Assembly (NCBI GenBank): GCA_902766525.1
Contig: CACXDX010000111.1
Location: 1 to 8,579, forward strand
Direction of reading: 5' to 3'
From: an uncultured Bacillota bacterium
GTDB taxonomy: Bacteria; Bacillota; Dehalobacteriia; UBA7702
Length of the DNA: 8,579 nucleotides
This document shows, in pieces, positions 1-7,129 of this stretch. The notes under the pieces were generated by a model, which searched no databases, was not told the origin of the DNA, and saw nothing but the letters and a program-made list of their open reading frames with translations. Within the stretch, counting starts at the first letter, position 1, and every line of letters begins with the position of its first letter. The position numbers were made by a program, and so were the translations under genes.

Positions 1-1055
1 AAGGATCCGGCCTCATATCCGAAGAATTCCGATTCCAGCAAATGCTCGGGGATCATGGCGCAGTTGATTTTTACCATGGGTTTATCGTTGCGGGCGCTGA
101 GCTTATGAATAAGATCGGCGGCAACCTCTTTCCCCGTACCGCTTTCCCCGTCGATCAATACCGTAGCGTCTGTCGGCGCCACTTTCTCAATATTTCGTTC
201 CGCCTCGCGCATCGCGGGGCTTTCGATAACATATTCTTCCTGAGCAATGATGCGGCGGCGCAGCTGCGTGATTTCTTTTTCTTTTTCTCCCAATTCACTG
301 GTGATTTCATCCAGATGGGATAAAACATTGCGCATCTCTTCCAGATTTTTTGAAGTCGCCAAAACATTGATCAGTTTGCCGGAATCATCATAGATGGGGA
401 TCCCCGTTGCCAAAACGGTTTTCCCCGTTTTCAGTTCCATCATGCGGTTGCAGGTGTGACCGTAACGAAAAACCTCTTTGGAAATACTGGAAGAAATGAT
501 TCCGTTTTTTTCAAGATCATCAACGTGCAGACCGATAACGTCACAAAGCTTCACACCGCAGACCTTTTCGGCATAGGGATTGAGGAACTGGACAAAACCG
601 TATTCATCGACGATGAAAATCTCCTCTTCCACGTTATCGATCATGCGTTTGTAGAAATTGATCGCCAGATCTCTGCGGTAAATACCCATCTGCAGATTGT
701 AATGGAGAGAATAGATATTTTGAATATCCATAATCACGCCGCAGGGACAATGATCGTCAAAAAGAAGGCCGTATTTTTCCTGCTGCCCGATATAGGGAAT
801 GGAAAACATATCGTCATGAACATTCAACGGAATAAATTCACGGGACACCAGATTTTTTTTGGGGTCAAAAGCATCCACTTTCTTCCGCAAGAACACTTCT
901 CCGACATCGCCTTTGGTGGCAAGGATGTATTGGTGTGAAAAGCGACTCCCGAAGACAAAAAATCCGGTCTTGTTCTCAATATACTCCTCAACGGTAACCG
1001 GACGATCTTCTTCGATCCAGACACAATCCCAGGAATTCAATTCACCGATCTTCAT
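1..1055 (-). CDS. Sigma-54-dependent transcriptional regulator, PAS + AAA+ (3' end beyond window)
   Basis: An enhancer-binding activator that would use ATP to open sigma-54 promoters. The frame is open from an ATG at 1055, preceded by AAGGAG six bases upstream, to the left edge, giving 351 complete codons. Residues 1-130 form an N-terminal domain I do not recognise, with an HCPC motif (H102, C103, C105). Residues about 134-240 read as a PAS domain (IDNVEEEIFIVDEYG near its start, GKTVLATGIPIYDDSG near its end). A charged coiled-coil-like linker covers about 237-280. The AAA+ domain then begins, with Walker A GESGTGKE at 303-310 and ESEFFGYEAGSF at the very edge, the start of the GAFTGA loop with Ser in place of the first Ala. 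The rest of the AAA+ domain and any helix-turn-helix lie outside. Control of the adjacent methylamine genes is inferred from position; the ligand is unknown. Confidence 0.93.
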   Translation of the reverse strand, partial: MKIGELNSWDCVWIEEDRPVTVEEYIENKTGFFVFGSRFSHQYILATKGDVGEVFLRKKVDAFDPKKNLVSREFIPLNVHDDMFSIPYIGQQEKYGLLFDDHCPCGVIMDIQNIYSLHYNLQMGIYRRDLAINFYKRMIDNVEEEIFIVDEYGFVQFLNPYAEKVCGVKLCDVIGLHVDDLEKNGIISSSISKEVFRYGHTCNRMMELKTGKTVLATGIPIYDDSGKLINVLATSKNLEEMRNVLSHLDEITSELGEKEKEITQLRRRIIAQEEYVIESPAMREAERNIEKVAPTDATVLIDGESGTGKEVAADLIHKLSARNDKPMVKINCAMIPEHLLESEFFGYEAGS

Positions 1056-1129
1056 GGCAATCTCCTTAGATTTTTAAACCTTCAAAAGACATGATTCCTT
1101 ATTTGCAAACTTTCCCGAGATGATTTATA

Positions 1130-1146
1130 TGCAAATAACGCGCCAA
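1130..1146 (-). promoter_or_regulatory. Sigma-54 (-24/-12) promoter for the regulator gene
   Basis: The minus strand reads TTGGCGCGTTATTTGCA. Against the sigma-54 consensus YTGGCACGNNNNTTGCW it differs at one position (A to G in the -24 box). The invariant GG (1144/1143) and GC (1132/1131) have the required ten-base spacing. A start site near 1119 would give a leader of about 64 nt before the regulator ATG at 1055. It is the only such match I found in the gaps of this window. Since the gene it precedes encodes a sigma-54 activator, autoactivation or control by another activator is possible. Confidence 0.72.
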
Positions 1147-1223
1147 AAATTTCTTTAAGATATAATATGCGGTCAACCTTATGATGAAAAAATAAGTTCG
1201 GATCCAAGACAGCCAAAATAATA

Positions 1224-1249
1224 AAAAAAGTAATTACAAATACTTTTTT
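1224..1249. repeat. AT-rich inverted repeat, candidate activator site
   Basis: Nine-base arms AAAAAAGTA (1224-1232) and TACTTTTTT (1241-1249) surround an 8-base spacer. The site lies about 105-130 bp upstream of the predicted sigma-54 start, the usual distance for an enhancer-binding protein site. The right arm is part of a 13-base direct repeat whose second copy is at 1282-1294. AT-rich DNA yields such repeats by chance, so binding is only suggested. Confidence 0.4.
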
Positions 1250-1261
1250 CTATAAATTAAC

Positions 1262-1284
1262 TTGATAAAAATAATTATTATCAA
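1262..1284. repeat. Second AT-rich dyad, candidate activator site
   Basis: Perfect seven-base arms TTGATAA (1262-1268) and TTATCAA (1278-1284) flank a 9-base spacer, about 143-165 bp upstream of the predicted sigma-54 start. It overlaps the second copy of the direct repeat CAAATACTTTTTT (1282-1294). The pairing of this dyad with the one at 1224-1249 fits tandem enhancer sites, but it is inference in an AT-rich background. Confidence 0.35.
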
Positions 1285-1527
1285 ATACTTTTTTACTTAA
1301 TTATATCACTTTTTTTGATCTGAAACAATTTTTTTAACAGAAAAATTTGTTCATATAAAAATTACCTCAAACGGTCTTTCTGAAAAATCTCAAAATACTC
1401 CGTTTAAACTATATTTTCCCTCGATCTCACTTTTTTAATATCAAATTATCCCTCTTTCAACAACCCCATCGATTATCCCCAAAAAAAACAGCTCCTGCCG
1501 GACTAAAATTCTTTTTTTCCGATAAAA

Positions 1528-1576
1528 AACCGACCTCTTCAAGTAAAATTTTTGATTTGACTCTTGGAAGCCGGTT
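1528..1576 (-). terminator. Probable rho-independent terminator after the APC permease gene
   Basis: On the minus strand the arms AACCGGCTTC (1576-1567) and GAGGTCGGTT (1537-1528) pair over ten positions, two of them G-U. An inner CAAG/CTTG pairing can extend the stem, and the 3' arm runs into a T tract ending at 1524. It starts about 43 nt beyond the APC stop codon, where the operon would be expected to end. The loop is long, so efficiency is uncertain. Confidence 0.45.
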
Positions 1577-1618
1577 CATATTGACGGTTTTTTCATATGG
1601 TATTTGTCGAGAAACGGT

Positions 1619-3097
1619 TTATTCCGTTTTTTTCAGGTGACCGAAAACACCTTCCTCCAGCTGTTTTCTACTCAGACCTTTGCGCTGACCGAAAGAACCC
1701 AAATAGAGCACCAGGCCGATCACCATCCAACAAACGAACATTTTGACGGACAGCGAACCGACAAAGAACGGACTCACGGGAATGAACATACAAATCAGCA
1801 CGAGAGAAGAGACAACGGCAGCAAACAGCCCCATGGCCATACCTCCCGGAATTTTGTAGGGTCGCTCCATTTCCGGATGGCTCTTCTTCAGTTTCACCAG
1901 CGACCAGCTGGTAAAAGACCAGCTCAAAACGAAAGCCGTAGCGGAGAAACAAGTGATGGAATCAATAAGATTCGGCCCGAGAAACGGGCCCGCAAGAGAA
2001 AGAATCAAACAGACGATGAGTCCGGGCACGGGCACGCCTTTATCGTTTTGTCTTTTAAAGATTTTAGGCATCAGCCGCCCTCGGCTCATCCCCATCAACA
2101 GATTGGCGGAAGCCATGTAAAAACCGTTCCACGATGTAAAGAGCCCGGCAATGGCACCGATGACGATAACCCAGTAAAGTACTTTGCCGGCTGTCCCCGG
2201 GAAAATACTCAGAAATACCGTGGCAGCGGCGGGACGATCCATGCCGGCGAAATCCTGCCAGGGCCAACCAAAACCATAGCAAAAAAGCAGCACTGCGTAA
2301 AACACACAGGCCAGCCCTACGGAAAGAGCCACCGTTTTACCGACGGTTCTGATATCACCACCGGCGTCCTCCACGCCCTGAGGAATGGTTTCAAATCCCG
2401 CCAGAAAAAATGGAGCGGTAGCTAAAATTGCGAAGATACCCCCGAACATAGTGGTGTGAGTCACTTCTCTGAGCCCCGGTCCGTAGATCTCCGGATTGGA
2501 AACATCATAGACAGGCTCCAGATTACTGAAATTACCGCCGACAATAGCCGCGACAGCACCAATGACGCCTGCGCCCACCAACACGAGACAAAGGAGTTTT
2601 TGGATAAAAGCCGCGGCAGAGAGACCCCGCATATTAAGAGCGAAGAGCAGGAGAGAGCAGACGGTGCCGATGATGATGGAAGTAAGATAAATATCCGAGC
2701 CGTAGCAATTGTAAAGCGGTGTTCCGGATTTGATCCCCGGGATGAGATAACCCAGTACATCCGTGATTTGGATCGCTTCCCAGGGGATAAGGGATACAAA
2801 GGCCCCGAAAGCCGCCCAACCCGAAATACAGGCAATTTTACTGCCGAAGGCCTTAAAGGCAAAGGCCATGCCGCCGCCTGCTACCGGCAGCATGGGAACG
2901 AGCTCGCAGTAGCAAAGCGCGATGGGGATCATCATGATGAGAGCCACGACATAACCGAGGGCAGCGGGAACGGGACCGCCGCAGCTGGCCATCCAGCTGT
3001 TAATGGAAACAGCCCAGCCCACCCCCACAATGGCGCCAAAACCCAGACAGAAAAAGTCGAGAGCTCCCACTTTTTTCTTATTTGGAATTTGATTCAT
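1619..3097 (-). CDS. APC-superfamily amino acid/amine permease
   Basis: A 492-residue integral membrane protein with about twelve hydrophobic segments, normal for the amino acid-polyamine-organocation superfamily. TM1 carries the glycine-rich unwound segment GFGAIVGVG (about residues 19-27). TM6 carries the typical FFLAGFETIPQGVEDAG stretch. Together these line the substrate site in this fold. The start is an ATG with AAGGAG seven bases upstream; the stop is TAA. It is the last gene of the apparent operon, separated from the corrinoid protein gene by 105 bp containing a terminator-like hairpin. The substrate cannot be read from sequence. Beside Pyl-dependent methylamine methyltransferases it may carry a methylamine, a related amine or an exchange product (inference). 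The family assignment is firm, the substrate is not. Confidence 0.9.
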   Translation of the reverse strand: MNQIPNKKKVGALDFFCLGFGAIVGVGWAVSINSWMASCGGPVPAALGYVVALIMMIPIALCYCELVPMLPVAGGGMAFAFKAFGSKIACISGWAAFGAFVSLIPWEAIQITDVLGYLIPGIKSGTPLYNCYGSDIYLTSIIIGTVCSLLLFALNMRGLSAAAFIQKLLCLVLVGAGVIGAVAAIVGGNFSNLEPVYDVSNPEIYGPGLREVTHTTMFGGIFAILATAPFFLAGFETIPQGVEDAGGDIRTVGKTVALSVGLACVFYAVLLFCYGFGWPWQDFAGMDRPAAATVFLSIFPGTAGKVLYWVIVIGAIAGLFTSWNGFYMASANLLMGMSRGRLMPKIFKRQNDKGVPVPGLIVCLILSLAGPFLGPNLIDSITCFSATAFVLSWSFTSWSLVKLKKSHPEMERPYKIPGGMAMGLFAAVVSSLVLICMFIPVSPFFVGSLSVKMFVCWMVIGLVLYLGSFGQRKGLSRKQLEEGVFGHLKKTE

Positions 3098-3143
3098 GGT
3101 CTTTCTCCTTATAAAGGATTCGTTTGATTTGTAAAAATAAAGA

Positions 3144-3168
3144 GAGGATGCCGGGATAGGGCATCCTC
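3144..3168 (-). terminator. Intercistronic terminator/attenuator-like hairpin
   Basis: Nine-base-pair stem with arms GAGGATGCC (3144-3152) and GGCATCCTC (3160-3168) and a seven-base loop. On the minus strand it is followed by T-rich sequence (TCTTTATTTTT). It sits between the corrinoid protein gene and the APC permease gene, so it may lower expression of the permease relative to the enzymes, or protect the 3' end of the upstream message after processing. Confidence 0.6.
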
Positions 3169-3202
3169 CCCGAAAAAGAAATGATTGATAAAAGTGTTAA
3201 TA

Positions 3203-3850
3203 TCAGCCGAGAAGTCTGACAACTTCGGAAACAGCCTGAGAAGCGTCTTCACCGTACGCATCGGCACCGATCCGTTTGGCAAAACGTTCCGTAACGGGCG
3301 CACCTCCCACAAGAGTCTTGAACCGATCCTTCAGACCCTTTTCTTTCAGCAGATCTTCCAAAACCTTCATTTCACCCATCGTGGTGGTAAGCAGCGCGGA
3401 AGTACCGATCAGATCGGCATTGAGTTCCACGGCTTTATCAACGATCGCGGCAGCGGGAACATCCCGACCGAGGTCGACCACTTCCACACCCTGTGTTTTG
3501 ATCAGAGAAGCAACGATGCCTTTACCGATGTCATGGACATCACCCTGGACCGTAGCGAGAACCATAACGCCTTTCTTTTCGGATGTACCGCCTTTTTTGG
3601 CGATCTCATCTTCGACAATGGCGGAAACCGCCTTCATGGCATCAGCCGCCAGCATCAACTCAGGCAGAAACATACGTCCTTTACCGAAAAGATCGCCCAC
3701 TTCACGAATACCGGCGCTGTATCCTTCGCTCAGCAGCTCCGCAGGATCGATGCCATCGGCAATGGCATTGTTCATATTGGCTGCGGCAGCGTCCGCATCG
3801 CCTTTTTTCATGGTATCAATGGCAATTTCGATATATTCTTCTTTGGTCAT
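3203..3850 (-). CDS. mtbC: Methylamine corrinoid protein (MtbC/MttC family)
   Basis: A 215-residue cytoplasmic corrinoid protein that accepts the methyl group from methylamine:corrinoid methyltransferases and carries it to a second methyltransferase. Residues 1-90 form the helical methyltransferase-associated cap (FGKGRMFLPELMLAADAM at 55-72). The Rossmann-like B12 domain follows, with the cobalamin motif DVHDIG at 104-109, in which H106 would be the lower axial cobalt ligand. SALLTTT (151-157) and GGAPV (182-186) are further cofactor-contact motifs. Length is typical. Start: ATG with AAAGGAG nine bases upstream; stop TGA. It lies 73 bp after mtbB, so the MtbC name is favoured. MtbC, MttC and MtmC are close paralogues, and this is the only corrinoid protein visible beside both mttB and mtbB, so it may serve both. 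Confidence 0.93.
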   Translation of the reverse strand: MTKEEYIEIAIDTMKKGDADAAAANMNNAIADGIDPAELLSEGYSAGIREVGDLFGKGRMFLPELMLAADAMKAVSAIVEDEIAKKGGTSEKKGVMVLATVQGDVHDIGKGIVASLIKTQGVEVVDLGRDVPAAAIVDKAVELNADLIGTSALLTTTMGEMKVLEDLLKEKGLKDRFKTLVGGAPVTERFAKRIGADAYGEDASQAVSEVVRLLG

Positions 3851-3923
3851 TCTGCTTTTCTCCTTTCCCGGGCAAGCCGCCCTCCGGTTTATCCTGCTTG
3901 TTTATTCCGGATTTTATCGGTTC

Positions 3924-5315
3924 TCAGAGGAGACCGGTTTTTTTCTTGAAATTGGTAACACTGGGGATCTCAATGCCGAGAATCTTTTCAATATTAAATT
4001 TCGCTTCCATACCGTTGCTGGCCCCTTTTCTGTCGAGAACCGTTCCGATATCAAGAGATTCCCTGATCTCTTTCATCGCAAAGGTATCAGACAGATCAAG
4101 CACAGAACAATGAAGTTTATCCGCGACATAGTCTTTTGCGGCGTTAAGCTTCATTCCCTTCATGACCATTCGACTGACCAAATCTCCGGCCGTCCGAATG
4201 CCGCCCATTCCGGAAGAGAGCTCATGTACCGCGGCCATACCGTAGGCATCCCCATGACCGATCTACAATCCGTCAACTTTTGCGATTTCCAGCAACGCTT
4301 TGGAAACGCGTGAAGTTACATCCGTCGGCGTGGTGTTGGTATTCGTCACGCCGCCGACCCCCATCCCGGCGTCAACAACAACGGGAATATCCGCGGCATC
4401 AACGCAGGCCTTCGCATAAGTCAGCGCCCGGGCCAGATTCCAGGCAAAGGTCTGGTTGCTGTTGGTATTCACAACACAGCCAAAGATATCAACACCGGCT
4501 TCGGCCGCCATTTTTACCTGTTTGTGAGGATAAAGCCCGGCAATGCGTTCACCTTCATATTCCAATTGCCCATGCATGCCAAGGTTAAATTCTCCCGCCA
4601 TACCCATTTCGATACTGACGTTGGGAAATCTCTTTTTAAGTTCCTTCGCGGCCATTAATGCGGCAAGGACATCCGCATCCCCGGAAGCACCGACGGTATC
4701 AAACTGAATGCCGCAGGCGCCGGCTTCCGCCATTTGACCGGTAATAAAAACCATGTCACTGACAGCATGTTCAACTGCTTCTTCCTGAGCCGCCCTGGCT
4801 TCGGCGATTTTACCCATGGGGAGAAGTTCCGACCAGTTGTCGATGGGACCGTCCGGTTTGGTGTACTGGCCGAGGTTGGGCATCGCACCGTAAAAGATCG
4901 GCATAATGCAGTTATTTTGGGCCAGTTCCATTGTCATGGCTTCTTCCTGCACAAAGTTTTTGATGCTCTTATAGCTGTAATCGGTGGTGCAAAGCTCCAT
5001 CGTATCGGAACAAAGTACTCTTTCATGCATCATCAAAGTGGCAAGACGATCGACCGGGATACCGGCACGAACCGGCAGCTTCAAAGTACCGGCATCAAAA
5101 GTCATGATACCTTCCTTCCCCCGTTCCACGCTGACGTTTTTCATCGGCATTGTCAAGATCTCAACGAGGTAATCTATTTCTTCTTTGCTGAGCTCGGGAA
5201 TCTCACCCCTGTCAGCGGCATCGGCAGTACCGTCTTCAACGTCGTAGCGAATATCTTCTTCGGACATCATGACGGCCGCGCCATCACCCAAACGCGTGAA
5301 AAATTCACTCATCAT
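3924..5315 (-). CDS. mtbB: Dimethylamine:corrinoid methyltransferase MtbB, with in-frame amber (Pyl) codon
   Basis: Transfers a methyl group from dimethylamine to the Co(I) corrinoid protein. The reading frame is continuous for 463 residues only if the UAG at codon 351 is read as pyrrolysine. Upstream it ends AKVDGL; downstream it continues IGHGDAYGMAAVHELSSGMG and 92 more residues to TGA. From memory, the Methanosarcina barkeri protein has about 467 residues with Pyl near 356, so both total length and Pyl position agree. Visible family features include the MPMKNVSVERGKEGIMTFD region (56-74) and VVVDAGMGVGGVTNTNTTPT (312-331) just before Pyl. Start: tandem ATGs (5315 and 5312) after AAAGGAGG; the first is used here, but the second (MSEFF...) is equally plausible. 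The gene lies between the BCCT transporter and corrinoid protein genes. Reading UAG as stop would leave a protein without its C-terminal quarter and catalytic residue. Confidence 0.95.
4263..4265 (-). other. In-frame UAG pyrrolysine codon of mtbB
   Basis: TAG on the minus strand, codon 351 of mtbB. Coding in the same frame continues for 112 codons with conserved methylamine methyltransferase sequence. Pyl is the residue proposed to bind and orient the methylamine. I could not find a strong stem-loop just downstream comparable to the proposed PYLIS element. Confidence 0.93.
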
Positions 5316-5323
5316 TTATTTCC

Positions 5324-5356
5324 TCCTTTGAAAATGATTAAAGGATTCTTTCCTTT
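5324..5356 (-). promoter_or_regulatory. Mutually exclusive mini-hairpins at the mtbB ribosome binding site
   Basis: Minus-strand segments AAAGGA (5356-5351), TCCTTT (5345-5340) and AAAGGA, part of the mtbB Shine-Dalgarno (5329-5324), are arranged so that the middle one can pair with either outer one. The loops would be 5 and 10 nt. Pairing with the downstream copy would hide the ribosome binding site. The stems are only six base pairs, so this is a candidate only. Confidence 0.25.
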
Positions 5357-5371
5357 TTTATTTATTCGCAA

Positions 5372-5401
5372 AAAGCGCGTTCCACCGGCGGAACGCGCTT
5401 T
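5372..5401 (-). terminator. Strong hairpin between BCCT gene and mtbB
   Basis: A perfect 12-bp stem, arms AAAGCGCGTTCC and GGAACGCGCTTT, with a six-base loop. On the minus strand it ends in a run of five T, then GCG. It sits 34 bp beyond the BCCT stop codon and before mtbB. It could be a partial terminator or an RNA-processing/stability hairpin. If terminating strongly, mtbB would need its own promoter, and I see no clear sigma-54 or sigma-70 promoter in the remaining gap. Confidence 0.6.
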
Positions 5402-5435
5402 CGCCAAACCCCGGAGAGGATTTATTGGGGGCATA

Positions 5436-7115
5436 TCACTTAATGGTTCGTTTGTGGAATTCCGGCGGGATAGGAGCTTCGACACCGGGATAAGATGCAT
5501 CTTCCGGCAGATCCAAGGTTTCTTCATATGTGGAATAGAAATGGATGATATCCGCTGCGGTCCAATCACCGTAATCCTCTCTGAGCCATTTCTGACAGGA
5601 GATCAGACAGCAAATGATCAAAAGTGAAATCGGTACCGAAGTGATGATCAGCACGGCCTTGAATCCCGTCATCGGGGAGTTGGCCACCAAAAGACAGAGA
5701 GGCGTGACCGAAAGCAGGCAGGCAAAGAGAATACGGAAACGACGGTAGGGGTCATCCCCCACAGCCAATCCCTTGGTACAGGACGCCGCCATGGTATAGG
5801 AAGCCGAGTCCATGGTGGTAACGAAGAGGAAGAACGCGGCAATAAACCAGATCACCAGGACCCCCTTACCCAAAGGCAGCGTTTTGATCACATCGGAAAT
5901 AAGCCCGAACTCATTGTACTCATTATAGAAGGTGTCCAACATCGTCCCGTTTGACCCCAGATTAGCCCAGTCGAAGCCGGGATTCAGCAGGATCTCACCG
6001 AGAGCATGATTGGAGATGGTTCCGAAAAACAGAAGCGTGGAGGCCATACCGGAGATGATCACCGTCAAAATGATGGCGCGAATCGAACGGCCCGCGGAAC
6101 ATTTGGCAATGAATATCCACATCACGGGAGCCAGCCCCAGCCACCATGCCCAATAAAATACCGTCCATTCCTGAGGGAAACCGCCGGAAGCACCGGTAGG
6201 ATCGGTATAGAAAAGCATATCAAAGAAATGCGTTGTCATCCAGCCGAAGGACTGCATGGTGTTGTCGATCTGAAAACGGGTATGACCCAGGATCAGGAAA
6301 GCGCCGCAAATAACGAAGCAGAGCACCACACAGATCTTGGAAAGGATCTGGATACCTTTGGCGATACCGGAAACGGCACTCCACATGAACACCGCTGTTA
6401 CCGCAACGATAACGAGCAGCATCACAACGAGATTTTCCGGGGTACCGACAAGGTTGTGAAGAATGTTGGTCAGCATCGGGATACCGCTGCCGTAGGAAAT
6501 CGCGTAACCGCCGAGGACACCGAAAACAAAGATAATGCTGATCACAGTACCCAAAGGACCGTATACACTGTTTCCCAGCACACCTTCACAGGCATTTTGC
6601 AGGGTGAGACCGGGTTTTCTGCGAACGTAATAACGATAGGCCACGGGAATCACGCCTGCCGCGTAAATGGACCATGCGGGAAATCCCCAGTGGAAGAAAG
6701 AGTAGGCAACGGAAATATTCGCCGTTTCTTCCTGTGACATGCCGAAGGGCGTCAGCCACACGGTATACCAGGCCCATTCGGTAGCGGACCAGAAGAGGAT
6801 GGTCAGCCCCATGGCGGCGCAAAAGATCATGGCTACCCAGCCGAAAGTACCGTATTCCGGTTTTGCGCGGCCCATGCGGATATGACCGTATTTGGAAAAA
6901 GCCAGATAAATATTATAAAACAGAATTACAGCGGTAAAGAGCAGAAAATACCAGCCGAAATCATAGATAAGGACGTCTCTCACGGAAAGCAGGCCGTTTA
7001 CCACCTGTTCCGGATCCCGTATGGTCAAAATCACCAGAATCGCCAGAATCGCCAAACTGACACCGATGGCAACATAATCCATACGGTATTTTTTTTGTTT
7101 CACATCTGTCGTCAT
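5436..7115 (-). CDS. BCCT-family transporter (betaine/carnitine/choline/trimethylamine type)
   Basis: A 559-residue inner-membrane carrier with about twelve transmembrane segments. BCCT hallmarks are KPEYGTFGWVAMIFCAAMG (85-103, entering TM3) and the TM8 aromatic signature EWTVFYWAWWLGLAPVMW (316-333), whose tryptophans form the cation-pi cage for quaternary or tertiary amines in this family. FIAKCSAGRSIR (335-346) follows. The glycine-rich TM3 reads AAMGLTILFW rather than the betaine-type AGMGIGLMFF, which hints at a different substrate or ion dependence. The start chosen is ATG at 7115, with AAAGGAG eight bases upstream; a TTG at 7133 in frame would place the ribosome binding site inside the gene. 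The stop is TGA. Lying between mttB and mtbB, it probably imports trimethylamine or a trimethylammonium compound (inference). Confidence 0.93.
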   Translation of the reverse strand: MTTDVKQKKYRMDYVAIGVSLAILAILVILTIRDPEQVVNGLLSVRDVLIYDFGWYFLLFTAVILFYNIYLAFSKYGHIRMGRAKPEYGTFGWVAMIFCAAMGLTILFWSATEWAWYTVWLTPFGMSQEETANISVAYSFFHWGFPAWSIYAAGVIPVAYRYYVRRKPGLTLQNACEGVLGNSVYGPLGTVISIIFVFGVLGGYAISYGSGIPMLTNILHNLVGTPENLVVMLLVIVAVTAVFMWSAVSGIAKGIQILSKICVVLCFVICGAFLILGHTRFQIDNTMQSFGWMTTHFFDMLFYTDPTGASGGFPQEWTVFYWAWWLGLAPVMWIFIAKCSAGRSIRAIILTVIISGMASTLLFFGTISNHALGEILLNPGFDWANLGSNGTMLDTFYNEYNEFGLISDVIKTLPLGKGVLVIWFIAAFFLFVTTMDSASYTMAASCTKGLAVGDDPYRRFRILFACLLSVTPLCLLVANSPMTGFKAVLIITSVPISLLIICCLISCQKWLREDYGDWTAADIIHFYSTYEETLDLPEDASYPGVEAPIPPEFHKRTIK

Positions 7116-7129
7116 AAGGATCACTCCTT
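7116..7129 (-). promoter_or_regulatory. Hairpin covering the BCCT ribosome binding site
   Basis: The minus strand reads AAGGAGTGATCCTT immediately before the BCCT ATG: a five-base-pair stem AAGGA/TCCTT with a GTGA loop. The Shine-Dalgarno is the 5' arm and the 3' arm abuts the start codon. The UGA of the small ORF at 7130-7225 ends exactly one base upstream, so ribosomes finishing that ORF would open the stem. This suggests translational coupling. Confidence 0.4.

Larger units (their letters stand above)
1056..1618. other. AT-rich intergenic regulatory region
   Basis: About 560 bp between the end of the APC permease gene and the start of the regulator gene, with no credible gene on either strand. 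It is strongly AT-rich with many A and T runs, unlike the roughly balanced coding DNA around it. It contains a probable terminator for the upstream operon (1528-1576), two AT-rich dyads and a 13-base direct repeat CAAATACTTTTTT (1237-1249 and 1282-1294), and a sigma-54 promoter (1130-1146). I see nothing convincing in 1300-1520 apart from A/T tracts. Confidence 0.8.

Noticed and set aside
1..40. Clustered GGATCC and GAATTC sites at the left edge, suggesting a cloning junction
   Set aside because: The bases code in frame for a normal AAA+ segment (LLESEFFGYEAGS), so the sites are part of the natural gene.
1097..1125. Second sigma-54 promoter around TTTGCAAAT on the minus strand
   Set aside because: A -12-like TTGCA is present but there is no TGGC at the required spacing upstream.
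1485..1505. Second terminator from GC-rich sequence followed by eight T on the minus strand
   Set aside because: The only stem available is CAG/CTG with a three-base loop, too weak to call.
1604..2425. Open plus-strand frame of 273 codons
   Set aside because: It lies antisense to the APC permease gene, its translation is rich in His, Arg and Gln without any family resemblance, and it has no ribosome binding site. It is a shadow of the real gene.
3924..4238. Separate small gene of 104 codons starting MAAVHELSSG
   Set aside because: This is the C-terminal part of mtbB after the UAG codon. It has no ribosome binding site of its own and the frame is continuous back to the UAG.
4215..4262. PYLIS-like stem-loop after the mtbB UAG
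   Set aside because: Only short, bulged pairings of three to five bases are visible; not enough to claim a recoding element.
3276..4313. Open plus-strand frame of 345 codons across the corrinoid gene and the end of mtbB
   Set aside because: Low-complexity Ser/Arg/Ala-rich translation antisense to two clearly recognised genes; no start signal. Not coding.
4734..5627. Open plus-strand frame of 297 codons across mtbB, the gap and the BCCT 3' end
   Set aside because: Crosses gene boundaries and a hairpin antisense to recognised genes, with no recognisable domain.
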